A stretch of DNA of 6,514 nucleotides from positions 1 through 6,514 of the forward strand of contig JAJRXE010000354.1 in NCBI GenBank assembly GCA_024276455.1, written 5' to 3'. Shown one piece after another: positions 1 through 5,764 of the stretch. Under the pieces are notes generated by a model, which worked only from the letters and a program-made list of their open reading frames with translations, did no database searches and had not been told where the DNA came from. Made by a program: the position numbers and the translations under genes. Each line of letters begins with the position of its first letter. The stretch's first letter is position 1. The stretch is from Calditrichota bacterium. GTDB lineage: Bacteria > Calditrichota > Calditrichia > RBG-13-44-9.

Positions 1-891
1 GGACAATTTAAGGGCCAGTTTGGTGGCAATAATACTGTTTGTCCCCTGAGCGATGTTGGCAAAAGGTCCCCCGTGCACAAAGGCCGGACCGTTTTCGGTG
101 GTTTGCACCAGATTGGGTTGCAGGGCGTCTTTCAGCAAGGCGGCCACCGCCCCTTCCACTTTCAATTCCCGGGCTAGAAACGGTTCCCGGTCTTCGGTGA
201 ATCCCAGTAGAATGTTGCCAATACGCTCTTTCAACTCGGAATAGCTTTGCGATAGGCACAGAATGGCCATTACCTCGGAAGCCGCGGTGATGTCGAAGCC
301 GGTTTCCCGGGGCACCCCGTTAATTTTTCCGCCCAGACCAATCACAATATCGCGCAGCGCCCGGTCATTCATGTCCATTACCCGTGGCCAGACAATCTCG
401 CGCACCGAGAGCCGCTTGGTATTGTTAAAATGCAGGTAATTGTCCAGCGCGGCAGAGATCAGGTTGTGAGCGGTGGTAATGGCATGCATGTCGCCGGTAA
501 AATGCAGGTTAATGTCTTCCATGGGCAGCACCTGCGAATACCCCCCGCCCGTGGCGCCACCTTTGCGTCCCAGGGTGGGTCCCAGCGAAGGCTCCCGCAA
601 AGCCACCGTAGCATTTTTTCCAATCCGGTGCAACGCCTGGGTTAACCCGATACTTACGGTGGTCTTCCCTTCCCCGGCCGGGGTGGGGGTGATGGCACTT
701 ACCAGAATTAGCTTCCCCTCGGGTCGATTTTCATTGAAAATCCGCCGAATGGAAGCCATTTTCACCTTTGCCTTGTAATCCCCGTAAAGGATGAGATCGT
801 CCGGAGTTAATCCCAGTTTCTTCCCCACCTCGTGGATATGGTTCAGCTTCGCTCTATGAGCAATCTCAATATCGGTCAATGGTTGTTTCAT
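1..891 (-). CDS. fhs: Formate-tetrahydrofolate ligase, N-terminal part (runs off left edge)
   Basis: This enzyme joins formate to tetrahydrofolate using ATP to give 10-formyl-THF, the entry to cytosolic one-carbon metabolism and part of the methyl branch of the Wood-Ljungdahl pathway. The frame is open from ATG at 891 to base 1, giving 297 residues, a little over half of the family's usual 550-560. Visible signatures are the nucleotide-binding loop TPTPAGEGKTT (residues 68-78), REPSLGP (99-105), a glycine-rich GGATGGGY (111-118), PMEDINLHFTGDMHA (123-137) and AFVHGGPFANIAQGTNS (270-286). The start is supported by GAGGA at 900-904 with an 8-base spacer and by the N-terminal text (MKQPLTDIEIAHRAKL), which fits the family. 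The gene is divergent from the neighbouring plus-strand unit. No other one-carbon genes are visible, so an acetogenic versus purely biosynthetic role cannot be decided. The family call is firm. Confidence 0.97.
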   Translation of the reverse strand, partial: MKQPLTDIEIAHRAKLNHIHEVGKKLGLTPDDLILYGDYKAKVKMASIRRIFNENRPEGKLILVSAITPTPAGEGKTTVSIGLTQALHRIGKNATVALREPSLGPTLGRKGGATGGGYSQVLPMEDINLHFTGDMHAITTAHNLISAALDNYLHFNNTKRLSVREIVWPRVMDMNDRALRDIVIGLGGKINGVPRETGFDITAASEVMAILCLSQSYSELKERIGNILLGFTEDREPFLARELKVEGAVAALLKDALQPNLVQTTENGPAFVHGGPFANIAQGTNSIIATKLALKLS

Positions 892-899
892 GATTGCGG

Positions 900-904
900 T
901 CCTC
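900..904 (-). promoter_or_regulatory. Ribosome binding site of fhs
   Basis: On the minus strand this reads GAGGA, eight bases before ATG at 891. It decides the fhs start. Confidence 0.7.
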
Positions 905-1227
905 GATTTTGCCAGTTTTACCTGATTCGTTATTTACTTTCCCCAATTACCAATCACCTGTACGCTCCGCCCCTTTGATGCCGTCAACCGAAAAGGGTTA
1001 CAGAGAAACCCATATTGCCTGGAATTTCGCCGCTCCGAGCAATTCGGGGGAAATATTCTACCAACCATTCTTCTCTAACGAAAATTTTTGATTTAAAGCG
1101 CGAATAGCCGCTCAGAAGAGGCGGGAGAAATCCGGCAGTTGGCTTCCGCCTTCCTTCTCAAATGACCTGCCCCATTTGAAAAAATTTCCCTGACCTCTCT
1201 TTTTCTTCTTTTGCCGCCGCGAATCCA

Positions 1228-1256
1228 TTGACATCCCTCTCCCCGCTCACTAAATT
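1228..1256 (+). promoter_or_regulatory. Candidate sigma70-type promoter for the plus-strand unit
   Basis: A perfect TTGACA (1228-1233) is followed after exactly 17 bases by TAAATT (1251-1256), which matches TATAAT at four of six positions. Transcription would begin near 1263, only about two bases before the ATG at 1265 and about 20 bases before a second in-frame ATG at 1283. The message would therefore be nearly leaderless, or would use the second ATG. One exact hexamer in a 373-base spacer can occur by chance, and the host's promoter consensus is unknown. Confidence 0.4.
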
Positions 1257-1264
1257 CCGGAAGA

Positions 1265-2047
1265 ATGAAAAAAATTGCAACCATGCAGCGGTTGCCTTTT
1301 AAAAACCAGAGTCCCGGGACCATCTTCATTGTGCTTACTCTGCTTTTGATTGGGGAAAGCTATCATCCGGGACAAGCTCAGACCGTTTTACAACTCTACG
1401 GGGGGTTCAGCCACCATTTTCCCTCTGAAATCACCCTCTATCTGAATCATCAAGGTTACCGCCTGAGCCAGATTAATCCCCTCTCCCACTCCCTGGAATT
1501 TCCTCTTTACTACGGTTTCTCGATGGGCCAATGGCTTAGAATTCTAAAACGGCCGGTTTTGCTTCAGTTAGAATTTCTGCACGACAAACTTTATCTTCCG
1601 AGAAATCAGACCGTGAAGGTGGAAGAAAGTACAGTTCCGGATCTGCCGCCCGGAAAAACGGTTCCTTTCGGTTTCTTTTTGAATCACTTTTCCATGACTC
1701 ATGGTTATAATTTTCTATTACTGAAAATCGGGATTCCTTTGAAACGGTTTTCTTTTTCCCAATTGAACTGTTTCGTTGCTCTGGGTGGAGGGGGAACAAT
1801 TCCTCATGTGGAATCCCAACAGGGAAACCAAAAATTGGAACAGTACGAAGTACACGGGCCCGCTGCGGTTGCCGATCTGCAATTCTCCTGGCAATTGAAC
1901 GGCCTGCTGGCACTTCTGGCAACAACTAAGCTTACTTTTGCTCGAATCCGGGATGCTTCCCTGACGGGTGGAACGCTCTCCGGACACTTCTGGAGCTGGC
2001 ACTTCAATCTGGGAATCCAGCTGTCATTTCCAGCATTTAACCGTTAA
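1265..2047 (+). CDS. Exported beta-barrel-like outer membrane protein of unknown function
   Basis: The product has 260 residues and I do not recognise a named family. The N terminus looks like a signal peptide: Lys2, Lys3, Arg9 and Lys13 precede a hydrophobic core at about 19-31, with a likely cleavage in GQA-QT after Ala38. The mature part is rich in short alternating hydrophobic/polar stretches with aromatic ends (for example LQLYGGFSHHF, FHLGIQ-like segments near the C terminus, WSWHFNLGIQLSF), ends in a strand-like segment and has no internal membrane helix, as expected for a small outer-membrane barrel. Two starts are possible: ATG 1265, preceded directly by GGAAGA but with almost no spacer, and ATG 1283 (seven residues in from the first Met counting Met7), with no clear SD; both leave the signal peptide intact. 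The gene ends 24 bases before the DUF72 start, suggesting co-transcription. The barrel call rests on strand pattern only. Confidence 0.75.
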   Translation: MKKIATMQRLPFKNQSPGTIFIVLTLLLIGESYHPGQAQTVLQLYGGFSHHFPSEITLYLNHQGYRLSQINPLSHSLEFPLYYGFSMGQWLRILKRPVLLQLEFLHDKLYLPRNQTVKVEESTVPDLPPGKTVPFGFFLNHFSMTHGYNFLLLKIGIPLKRFSFSQLNCFVALGGGGTIPHVESQQGNQKLEQYEVHGPAAVADLQFSWQLNGLLALLATTKLTFARIRDASLTGGTLSGHFWSWHFNLGIQLSFPAFNR

Positions 2048-2060
2048 ACAATCGGGTAGT

Positions 2061-2065
2061 GGAGG
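2061..2065 (+). promoter_or_regulatory. Strong ribosome binding site of the DUF72 gene
   Basis: GGAGG lies six bases before ATG 2072. It is the clearest SD in the plus-strand unit and fixes the DUF72 start. Confidence 0.75.
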
Positions 2066-2071
2066 TCAATC

Positions 2072-2827
2072 ATGCTAAAAATTGGCTGTTGCGGTTTCCC
2101 GGTGGCGAAACCGGAATACTACCGGGAACTGAAACTGGTTGAACTACAATCCACTTTCTACAAACTGCCCCGGGAAGAAACCGCCCGCCGCTGGCGGGAG
2201 GAAGCGCCTCCGGATTTTGAATTTACTCTAAAAGCCTGGCAGGGGGTGACCCACCGGGCTAATTCTCCCACTTACCGCAAGGCAAAAGTGAACATTCCGG
2301 AAGAGAAACGCCCCTTTTACGGGCATTTCCAGCCCAGCGAGGAGGTCCGGCAAGCCTGGGAAGAAACCCTGCGCATTGCCCGGGCGCTGCAGGCCAGTAC
2401 CATCGTCTTGCAATGTCCGCCCAACTTCAAAGATACAGAGGAGAACATTCGGAACTTGCAGGTGTTCTTCCGTAATGCAAACGTCCCGGATATTCGCCTG
2501 GCGCTGGAATTGCGGGCCGTCTGGAATCCGGAAATCGTCAGGAATATCTGTCGGGAATACGGCATTATTCACTGCGTCGATCCATTCAAAGAAGATGCCC
2601 TGACCGAAGGTGTTTACTATTTCCGCCTGCACGGCTCCCCACCCGGCCCCAAAATGTATTCCTACCGTTACACCGAGACCGATTTCCAGCAACTGGCGAC
2701 CCGAATAAATTCGCTGCTGGAAAAGGAGGGGGAGATTTACCTTCTGTTCAATAACTTAAACATGTGGAACGACGCCCGGGCTTTTGGGAATTTTTGGGAA
2801 AATCAGAAACACACTTTTTCATCATGA
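2072..2827 (+). CDS. DUF72 (YecE-like) family protein
   Basis: The product has 251 residues, close to the usual length of DUF72 proteins, which have a TIM-barrel fold and no settled reaction. Family landmarks appear in order: IGCCGFP (4-10), the strand VELQSTFY (23-30), F-FTLKAWQGVTH (about 49-61), VLQCPPNFK (112-120), LALELRAVW (143-151, with the conserved acidic residue), CVDPF (168-172), YFRLHGSPP (183-191) with a Tyr-rich loop after it, and LLFNNLNMWNDA (224-235). The opening and VELQSTFY resemble the short archaeal/thermophile-type members. It sits 24 bases after the barrel-like gene, and its TGA overlaps the ATG of the next gene (ATGA at 2824-2827), so translation of the two is probably coupled. 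The coupling suggests a shared task with the radical SAM protein, but its nature is not shown by the sequence. Confidence 0.93.
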   Translation: MLKIGCCGFPVAKPEYYRELKLVELQSTFYKLPREETARRWREEAPPDFEFTLKAWQGVTHRANSPTYRKAKVNIPEEKRPFYGHFQPSEEVRQAWEETLRIARALQASTIVLQCPPNFKDTEENIRNLQVFFRNANVPDIRLALELRAVWNPEIVRNICREYGIIHCVDPFKEDALTEGVYYFRLHGSPPGPKMYSYRYTETDFQQLATRINSLLEKEGEIYLLFNNLNMWNDARAFGNFWENQKHTFSS

Positions 2828-3861
2828 AACCGTGTCGGAAATGTCACAACCAACCGGCGGCTGACGCCCTGGGGATTTGTGCTCACTGCCTCAGAGAGTC
2901 CGAAAACCCGGAATTTCTAATGGAGCAGCATGCGCCAGCCCGGCGGCGATGGGGACTGCCGCTCCGCCCACCCCACCGTCCCAATGGTTTAAGCTGCCCA
3001 TTGTGCGCCAACCACTGCCAGCTGGCACCGGGAGAATGGGGTTACTGTGGGATGTGGCGGAACCTCCGGGGGAAATTAACCTGCCGCGCCCCGGCAGGAA
3101 GCGCCCTGGCGTACTACTACCTGGATCCGTTGCCCACCAACTGCTGCGCCGCCTGGTTCTGCCGCGGTTCCCGATTGCGGGGTTACAACCTGGCCGTCTT
3201 TTTCTATGGCTGCAATTTCGATTGCCTTTTCTGCCAGAACGCTTCCCATAAAAATTTTGCCGAGGCGGGCGTTGTTTCGGAACAAGAGCTGGTCGAAGCG
3301 GCACTGGATTCCCGGGTGCGCTGTGTGTGTTTTTTCGGAGGTTCCCCGGAACCGCAGCTCCCTTTTGCCCTGCGGGTGGCCCGGCGAATCGCCGAGAAAA
3401 CGCATTTCCAGAAAATGATCTGCTGGGAGTGGAATGGTGCCGGAAATCTGGGACTGGTCCGTCAGGCGGCTCGAATTTCCGCCCGGACCGGCGGCACGGT
3501 GAAATTTGACCTCAAAGCCTTCCACCCCAACATCGGATTGGCCCTCTGTGGCGTTCCGACGGAAGCCGTCCGGGAAAATTTCGCTCATCTGGCCAGAGAG
3601 TTCCCTCAACCCGATCTGCTCACCGCCACCACCCTGCTGGTTCCCTTTTACGTGGACGAGCAGGAAGTGGAACCCCTGGCGGCTTTCCTGGCGGAAATTA
3701 ATCCGAACATCCCCTATTCCCTGCTGGTATTCTCACCGGATTATTATCTGCGGGATTTGCCCATTACTCCCCGGGAGCAGGTGGAGAGATGCTACCAGGC
3801 GGCCCGGCGTCACTTGAAACGTGTCCAGGTGGGGAACCGGCATCTCCTGCAATACGCCTGA
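2824..3861 (+). CDS. Cysteine-rich AmrS-like radical SAM protein
   Basis: This is a 345-residue radical SAM protein related to AmrS and the PflA-type activases. The [4Fe-4S] site is C130-X3-C134-X2-C137 in YGCNFDCLFCQN. Two cysteine modules precede it: a knuckle C4-X2-C7-X11-C19-X2-C22, and C58-X2-C61-X3-C65-X9-C75 ending in GEWGYC, which is nearly the same as the N terminus of AmrS on the opposite strand. Further Cys residues lie at 87, 107, 108 and 113. VKFDLKAFH (226-234), PYSLLVFSPDYYLRDLPITP (297-316) and VQVGN (334-338) line up with matching AmrS stretches. It has an N-terminal rather than C-terminal zinc-ribbon-like motif, and WEWNGAGN (201-208) where AmrS has WTYNEPTLW. I chose ATG 2824 because it overlaps the DUF72 stop and starts just before the first CxxC; a GTG at 2764 would add 20 residues entirely inside DUF72. 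No SD precedes 2824, consistent with coupling. The substrate is unknown. Confidence 0.9.
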   Translation: MKPCRKCHNQPAADALGICAHCLRESENPEFLMEQHAPARRRWGLPLRPPHRPNGLSCPLCANHCQLAPGEWGYCGMWRNLRGKLTCRAPAGSALAYYYLDPLPTNCCAAWFCRGSRLRGYNLAVFFYGCNFDCLFCQNASHKNFAEAGVVSEQELVEAALDSRVRCVCFFGGSPEPQLPFALRVARRIAEKTHFQKMICWEWNGAGNLGLVRQAARISARTGGTVKFDLKAFHPNIGLALCGVPTEAVRENFAHLAREFPQPDLLTATTLLVPFYVDEQEVEPLAAFLAEINPNIPYSLLVFSPDYYLRDLPITPREQVERCYQAARRHLKRVQVGNRHLLQYA

Positions 3862-3894
3862 AACCGCTGGCAAATCAGCTCGTTTTCCCGGTTA

Positions 3895-3917
3895 GTAGCG
3901 GCACAACAGCCCGCTAC
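3895..3917. repeat. Inverted repeat between convergent genes
   Basis: GTAGCGG (3895-3901) and CCGCTAC (3911-3917) form a perfect 7-bp stem with a 9-base loop. It lies 33 bases after the plus-strand radical SAM stop, and its right arm covers the TAG stop of the minus-strand gene. Its position suits a shared transcription end, but neither strand has a T-run after the stem, so it does not meet the usual rule for an intrinsic terminator. Confidence 0.4.
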
Positions 3918-4669
3918 AGGGCAATCAGTACGGTCAAATTAAGCAGCTGGGTATGATTTTGTAGCATTTTTAGCAACTCCGCTGCCGGATGGCCTTGCTG
4001 ACCTTCGCTATTCAGGAGAACCCGCCAGGGATCCAGATAAAACGCCCAGAAATGCTCACTGGAGGCTCCGACTTTTCCTTCCTCCAACAAACGCCAGAAA
4101 CGGGTCCGGCCGTCTTTGGCGGCTGTTTCTTTCCGGTACCGCAGAACTTCCCGGATGCTTTCTCCCCCATCGTGATCGGTCAGGACACGGAGGGATTCCG
4201 GCACCAGGGTGGTTAAAAAATCGGTCATAGCGTAATCACCCACCCGGATGTTGAATTTACGATTTCGGTCGTCCGGCTCGTTCTCGGCATGGCAGGCCCA
4301 CACTACCGCTCCACTTGCCTCCACTACAGGAGCCAACTTCCGGTGGGTTACCAGAGGCGTGGTCAACAAATTGGCAACCAGGGCATGATTCAGTAACAAA
4401 CGGGCCGGTTCCCCGCTTTCCAGCAGCGCCTCCGGGAGAAACCGGGCAAAATTCAGCGCCTTAAAAGGGGGGTTCTGCAAACGATTCTCCTGTTTACCGT
4501 CCGACGACCGACTTGTTAACGATTCTTCAATTCCTACCAGCCGGTAGCGATAATGCCGCGCCAACCAGGTAATCACATCTTTCCCCGGCTCCAATTCCAA
4601 TTCCTGTGGCAAGAACAGGAGACAACGCAAATTTTTAATCAGGTACAAAAATTCATGAGACTGGATCAT
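3914..4669 (-). CDS. Hypothetical protein of unknown function
   Basis: The product is 251 residues and I recognise no family. It looks soluble and cytoplasmic, with no signal peptide and no convincing membrane helix. Visible blocks are an N-terminal hydrophobic/helical stretch with LRCLLFLPQELELEPGKDV (14-32), a polar linker around 51-66, VVWACHAENEPDDRNRKFN (122-140), a likely beta-alpha segment FNIRVGDYAMTDFLTTLVPESL (split around 139-160), HDGGESIREVLRYRKE (166-181) and a Leu-rich C terminus ending in VLIAL. I chose ATG 4669, preceded by AGGAG (4680-4684) with 10 bases between; a GTG one codon upstream (4672) would sit 7 bases from that SD and is equally possible. The open frame extends to 4810, but that part overlaps the conserved end of amrS. 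It follows amrS by 34 bases on the same strand, so it may be a partner of AmrS, but it is neither AMMECR1 nor Memo by any motif I can see. Confidence 0.75.
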   Translation of the reverse strand: MIQSHEFLYLIKNLRCLLFLPQELELEPGKDVITWLARHYRYRLVGIEESLTSRSSDGKQENRLQNPPFKALNFARFLPEALLESGEPARLLLNHALVANLLTTPLVTHRKLAPVVEASGAVVWACHAENEPDDRNRKFNIRVGDYAMTDFLTTLVPESLRVLTDHDGGESIREVLRYRKETAAKDGRTRFWRLLEEGKVGASSEHFWAFYLDPWRVLLNSEGQQGHPAAELLKMLQNHTQLLNLTVLIAL

Positions 4670-4686
4670 CACGCGCAAACTCCTGT

Positions 4687-4708
4687 AAAAAATTAGTTGC
4701 GAACTAAT
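4687..4708 (-). terminator. Terminator-like or attenuator hairpin after amrS
   Basis: On the minus strand ATTAGTT (4708-4702), loop CGC, and AACTAAT (4698-4692) form a perfect 7-bp stem followed at once by five T residues (4691-4687), six counting the last base of the stem. The geometry is that of an intrinsic terminator, but only one of seven pairs is G-C, so the stem is weak. It contains the amrS TAG stop and ends just before the AGGAG of the next gene, so it could partly reduce transcription into that gene. Confidence 0.35.
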
Positions 4709-5087
4709 CGCCGGTACTGGAACGAAAAACTCCGTAAATTCTCTCGCCACACTGCGGACAGGCATTTCCCTCGAAATTAACAACCACTTCTTCCCAATCC
4801 CGCCGCTCAATCAGCAAAAAGCCGCAGCGGGGGCAATAGGTATGATTGGCCGGATGTCCCGGGACATTCCCCAGGTACAAAAACTGCAATCCCTCGCTTT
4901 TCGCCATGTCGTGCAATTCCTCCATGCGCTCCAGGGGGGTGACCGGCCGATCCGTAAGCCGCCAGTGGGGATAAAACCGGGTGAGATGCCAGGGCGTCTC
5001 GGGCCCCAGACGATCGCGAATCCAGCGCGCCAGAGCGCGCATTTGTGCCAGATCGTCGTTTAACCCCGGAATGAGGTTGGTTACCAC
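4704..5087 (-). CDS. AmrS C-terminal fragment (after the stop)
   Basis: This 127-residue fragment starts with GTG (5087-5085) directly after the TAA, so ribosomes that stop at TAA could restart here. It holds the last strands of the radical SAM barrel (IPGLNDD, PWHLTRFYPHW, LYLGNVPGH region) and the C-terminal zinc ribbon C85-X2-C88-X21-C110-X2-C113 (fragment numbering). Only a weak SD-like GGAAAA lies upstream, inside the preceding coding region. It has no iron-sulfur cysteines of its own and would need the other fragment to act. Confidence 0.55.
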   Translation of the reverse strand: MVTNLIPGLNDDLAQMRALARWIRDRLGPETPWHLTRFYPHWRLTDRPVTPLERMEELHDMAKSEGLQFLYLGNVPGHPANHTYCPRCGFLLIERRDWEEVVVNFEGNACPQCGERIYGVFRSSTGD

Positions 5088-5741
5088 TTACACATGCATT
5101 TTCCATGTGTGTTTTGCCCGTTCGGTAATCTCCAGAATCCCCTGCCAGCGGGTAATATTGGCAATCCGCCGATAGGTTGACTCGTTAAACGCTTTGATCT
5201 CCACCCGGAAAATATCCAGATACGGAGCGATTAAATCCAGCGCCTGGATCGTCAGATATCCGTTGGTCACGTAATTGGTGTACAATCCGGCCGCTTTGGC
5301 CAATTTTGCTCCGTCCAGGGTGTATTCAAACCACAGGGTGGGCTCGTTGTAAGTCCAGGACACACCTTCGCAGGAGAATTTCCGGGCCAGCCGAACCAGT
5401 TCCGGAGGAGAGATGTACTCTGTGTTCACCTCGACCCCTTCCATTCTGGCGAAGGAAATATCCCAGTTCTGGCAGCCCGGACAGAGGAAATTGCATCCCA
5501 GCGAGCCCACGCTAAAAGCATGGCTCCCGGGCAGGTAATGGTACACCGGTTTGATTTCGATGGGCGCTTTCCGCCAGACCGCCACGTCTCCGTAAATCGT
5601 GCTGTAAAGGACTCCCCGGCGATTGAAGCGAGTGACGCAATACCCCCACTCCCCTGCCGAAATCCGGCAACGGCGCTGGCAAATCTCACAACGGACCGCC
5701 TGGCCGGAGAGTTTGGTAAACAACTCCGCCCGCTTCCACAT
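5088..5741 (-). CDS. AmrS N-terminal fragment (to the in-frame stop)
   Basis: This 217-residue product contains the Cys-rich N-terminal module, the CX3CX2C radical SAM cluster (83-90) and most of the barrel up to KAFNESTYRRIANITRW, then ends in KMHV at TAA. It lacks the final barrel strands and the zinc ribbon. The start ATG 5741 is preceded by AAAGGAAA, an SD-like run with a short spacer, and the N terminus (MWKRAELFTKL) matches where the family begins. Confidence 0.75.
   Translation of the reverse strand: MWKRAELFTKLSGQAVRCEICQRRCRISAGEWGYCVTRFNRRGVLYSTIYGDVAVWRKAPIEIKPVYHYLPGSHAFSVGSLGCNFLCPGCQNWDISFARMEGVEVNTEYISPPELVRLARKFSCEGVSWTYNEPTLWFEYTLDGAKLAKAAGLYTNYVTNGYLTIQALDLIAPYLDIFRVEIKAFNESTYRRIANITRWQGILEITERAKHTWKMHV
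5090..5110 (-). repeat. Perfect inverted repeat next to the amrS stop codon
   Basis: On the minus strand ACACATG (5110-5104), loop GAAAATG, CATGTGT (5096-5090) gives a 7-bp stem. Its last paired base, 5090, is the T that makes codon 218 a TAA. With G there, the stem would be 6 bp. Confidence 0.7.
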
Positions 5742-5764
5742 TTTCCTTTCACGATTGTTGGATA

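Larger units (their letters stand above)
892..1264. other. Divergent intergenic region
   Basis: These 373 bases lie between the fhs start and the start of the beta-barrel-like gene. No open frame here has a ribosome site or protein-like composition, so I place no gene. The segment holds the fhs SD, a pyrimidine-rich run around 1195-1212 and a sigma70-like promoter candidate close to the right-hand gene. I see no THF riboswitch or other RNA element that I can recognise, and no clear fhs promoter. Confidence 0.7.
4704..5741 (-). pseudogene. amrS: AmrS radical SAM enzyme, interrupted by one in-frame TAA
   Basis: Read through the stop, this is a full-length AmrS of 345 codons, within the normal family range. 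AmrS is the radical SAM part of the conserved AmmeMemoRadiSam set (with AMMECR1 and Memo), whose reaction is not settled. Domain order: C18-X2-C21-X3-C25-X9-C35 cassette, the IEIKPVYHYLPGS block, the SAM-cluster C83-X3-C87-X2-C90 followed by QNWDIS, WTYNEPTLW, then after the stop IPGLNDD, TPWHLTRFYPHWRLTDRPVTP, YLGNVPGH and a zinc ribbon CPRCG...CPQCG. Codon 218 is TAA (5090-5088), where the family reads HVEVVT; a single G-to-T change of GAA would produce it. No frameshift is present and both halves keep family residues, so the lesion is recent, an error, or tolerated. The gene starts 23 bases after the mscS stop, probably in one operon. Confidence 0.8.

Noticed and set aside
982..987. TTGACG on the minus strand as a -35 box for fhs
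   Set aside because: No acceptable -10 hexamer lies 16-18 bases downstream.
894..1091. 65-codon frame in the divergent spacer starting with TTG
   Set aside because: It has no SD and no protein-like pattern, and it overlaps the fhs leader.
1093..1329. 78-codon minus-strand frame across the spacer and the barrel gene start
   Set aside because: It has a charged, irregular composition and no SD, and it overlaps the better-supported start and promoter candidate.
1536..2007. Several antisense open frames over the barrel-like gene
   Set aside because: Their translations are basic and irregular, while the plus frame has a signal peptide and strand pattern, so I kept the plus frame only.
2228..2692. 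154-codon open frame on the minus strand inside the DUF72 gene
   Set aside because: It is fully antisense to a clear family gene, has low-complexity composition and no ribosome site; a codon-bias shadow.
2764..2823. GTG start for the plus-strand radical SAM gene
   Set aside because: The extra 20 residues lie wholly within DUF72 coding sequence; ATG 2824 gives the standard ATGA overlap and begins right before the first CxxC.
3076..3609. 177-codon open frame on the minus strand inside the plus-strand radical SAM gene
   Set aside because: It is antisense to a recognised gene with clear motifs, and its translation has no recognisable domain.
4670..4810. Extension of the hypothetical gene to TTG 4810
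   Set aside because: This part overlaps the conserved AmrS zinc-ribbon coding sequence in another frame, and a good SD sits just before 4672/4669.
5088..5090. Stop-codon recoding (Sec or Pyl) in amrS
   Set aside because: The codon is TAA; known recoding uses TGA or TAG, and the expected residue is Glu. A point change is simpler.
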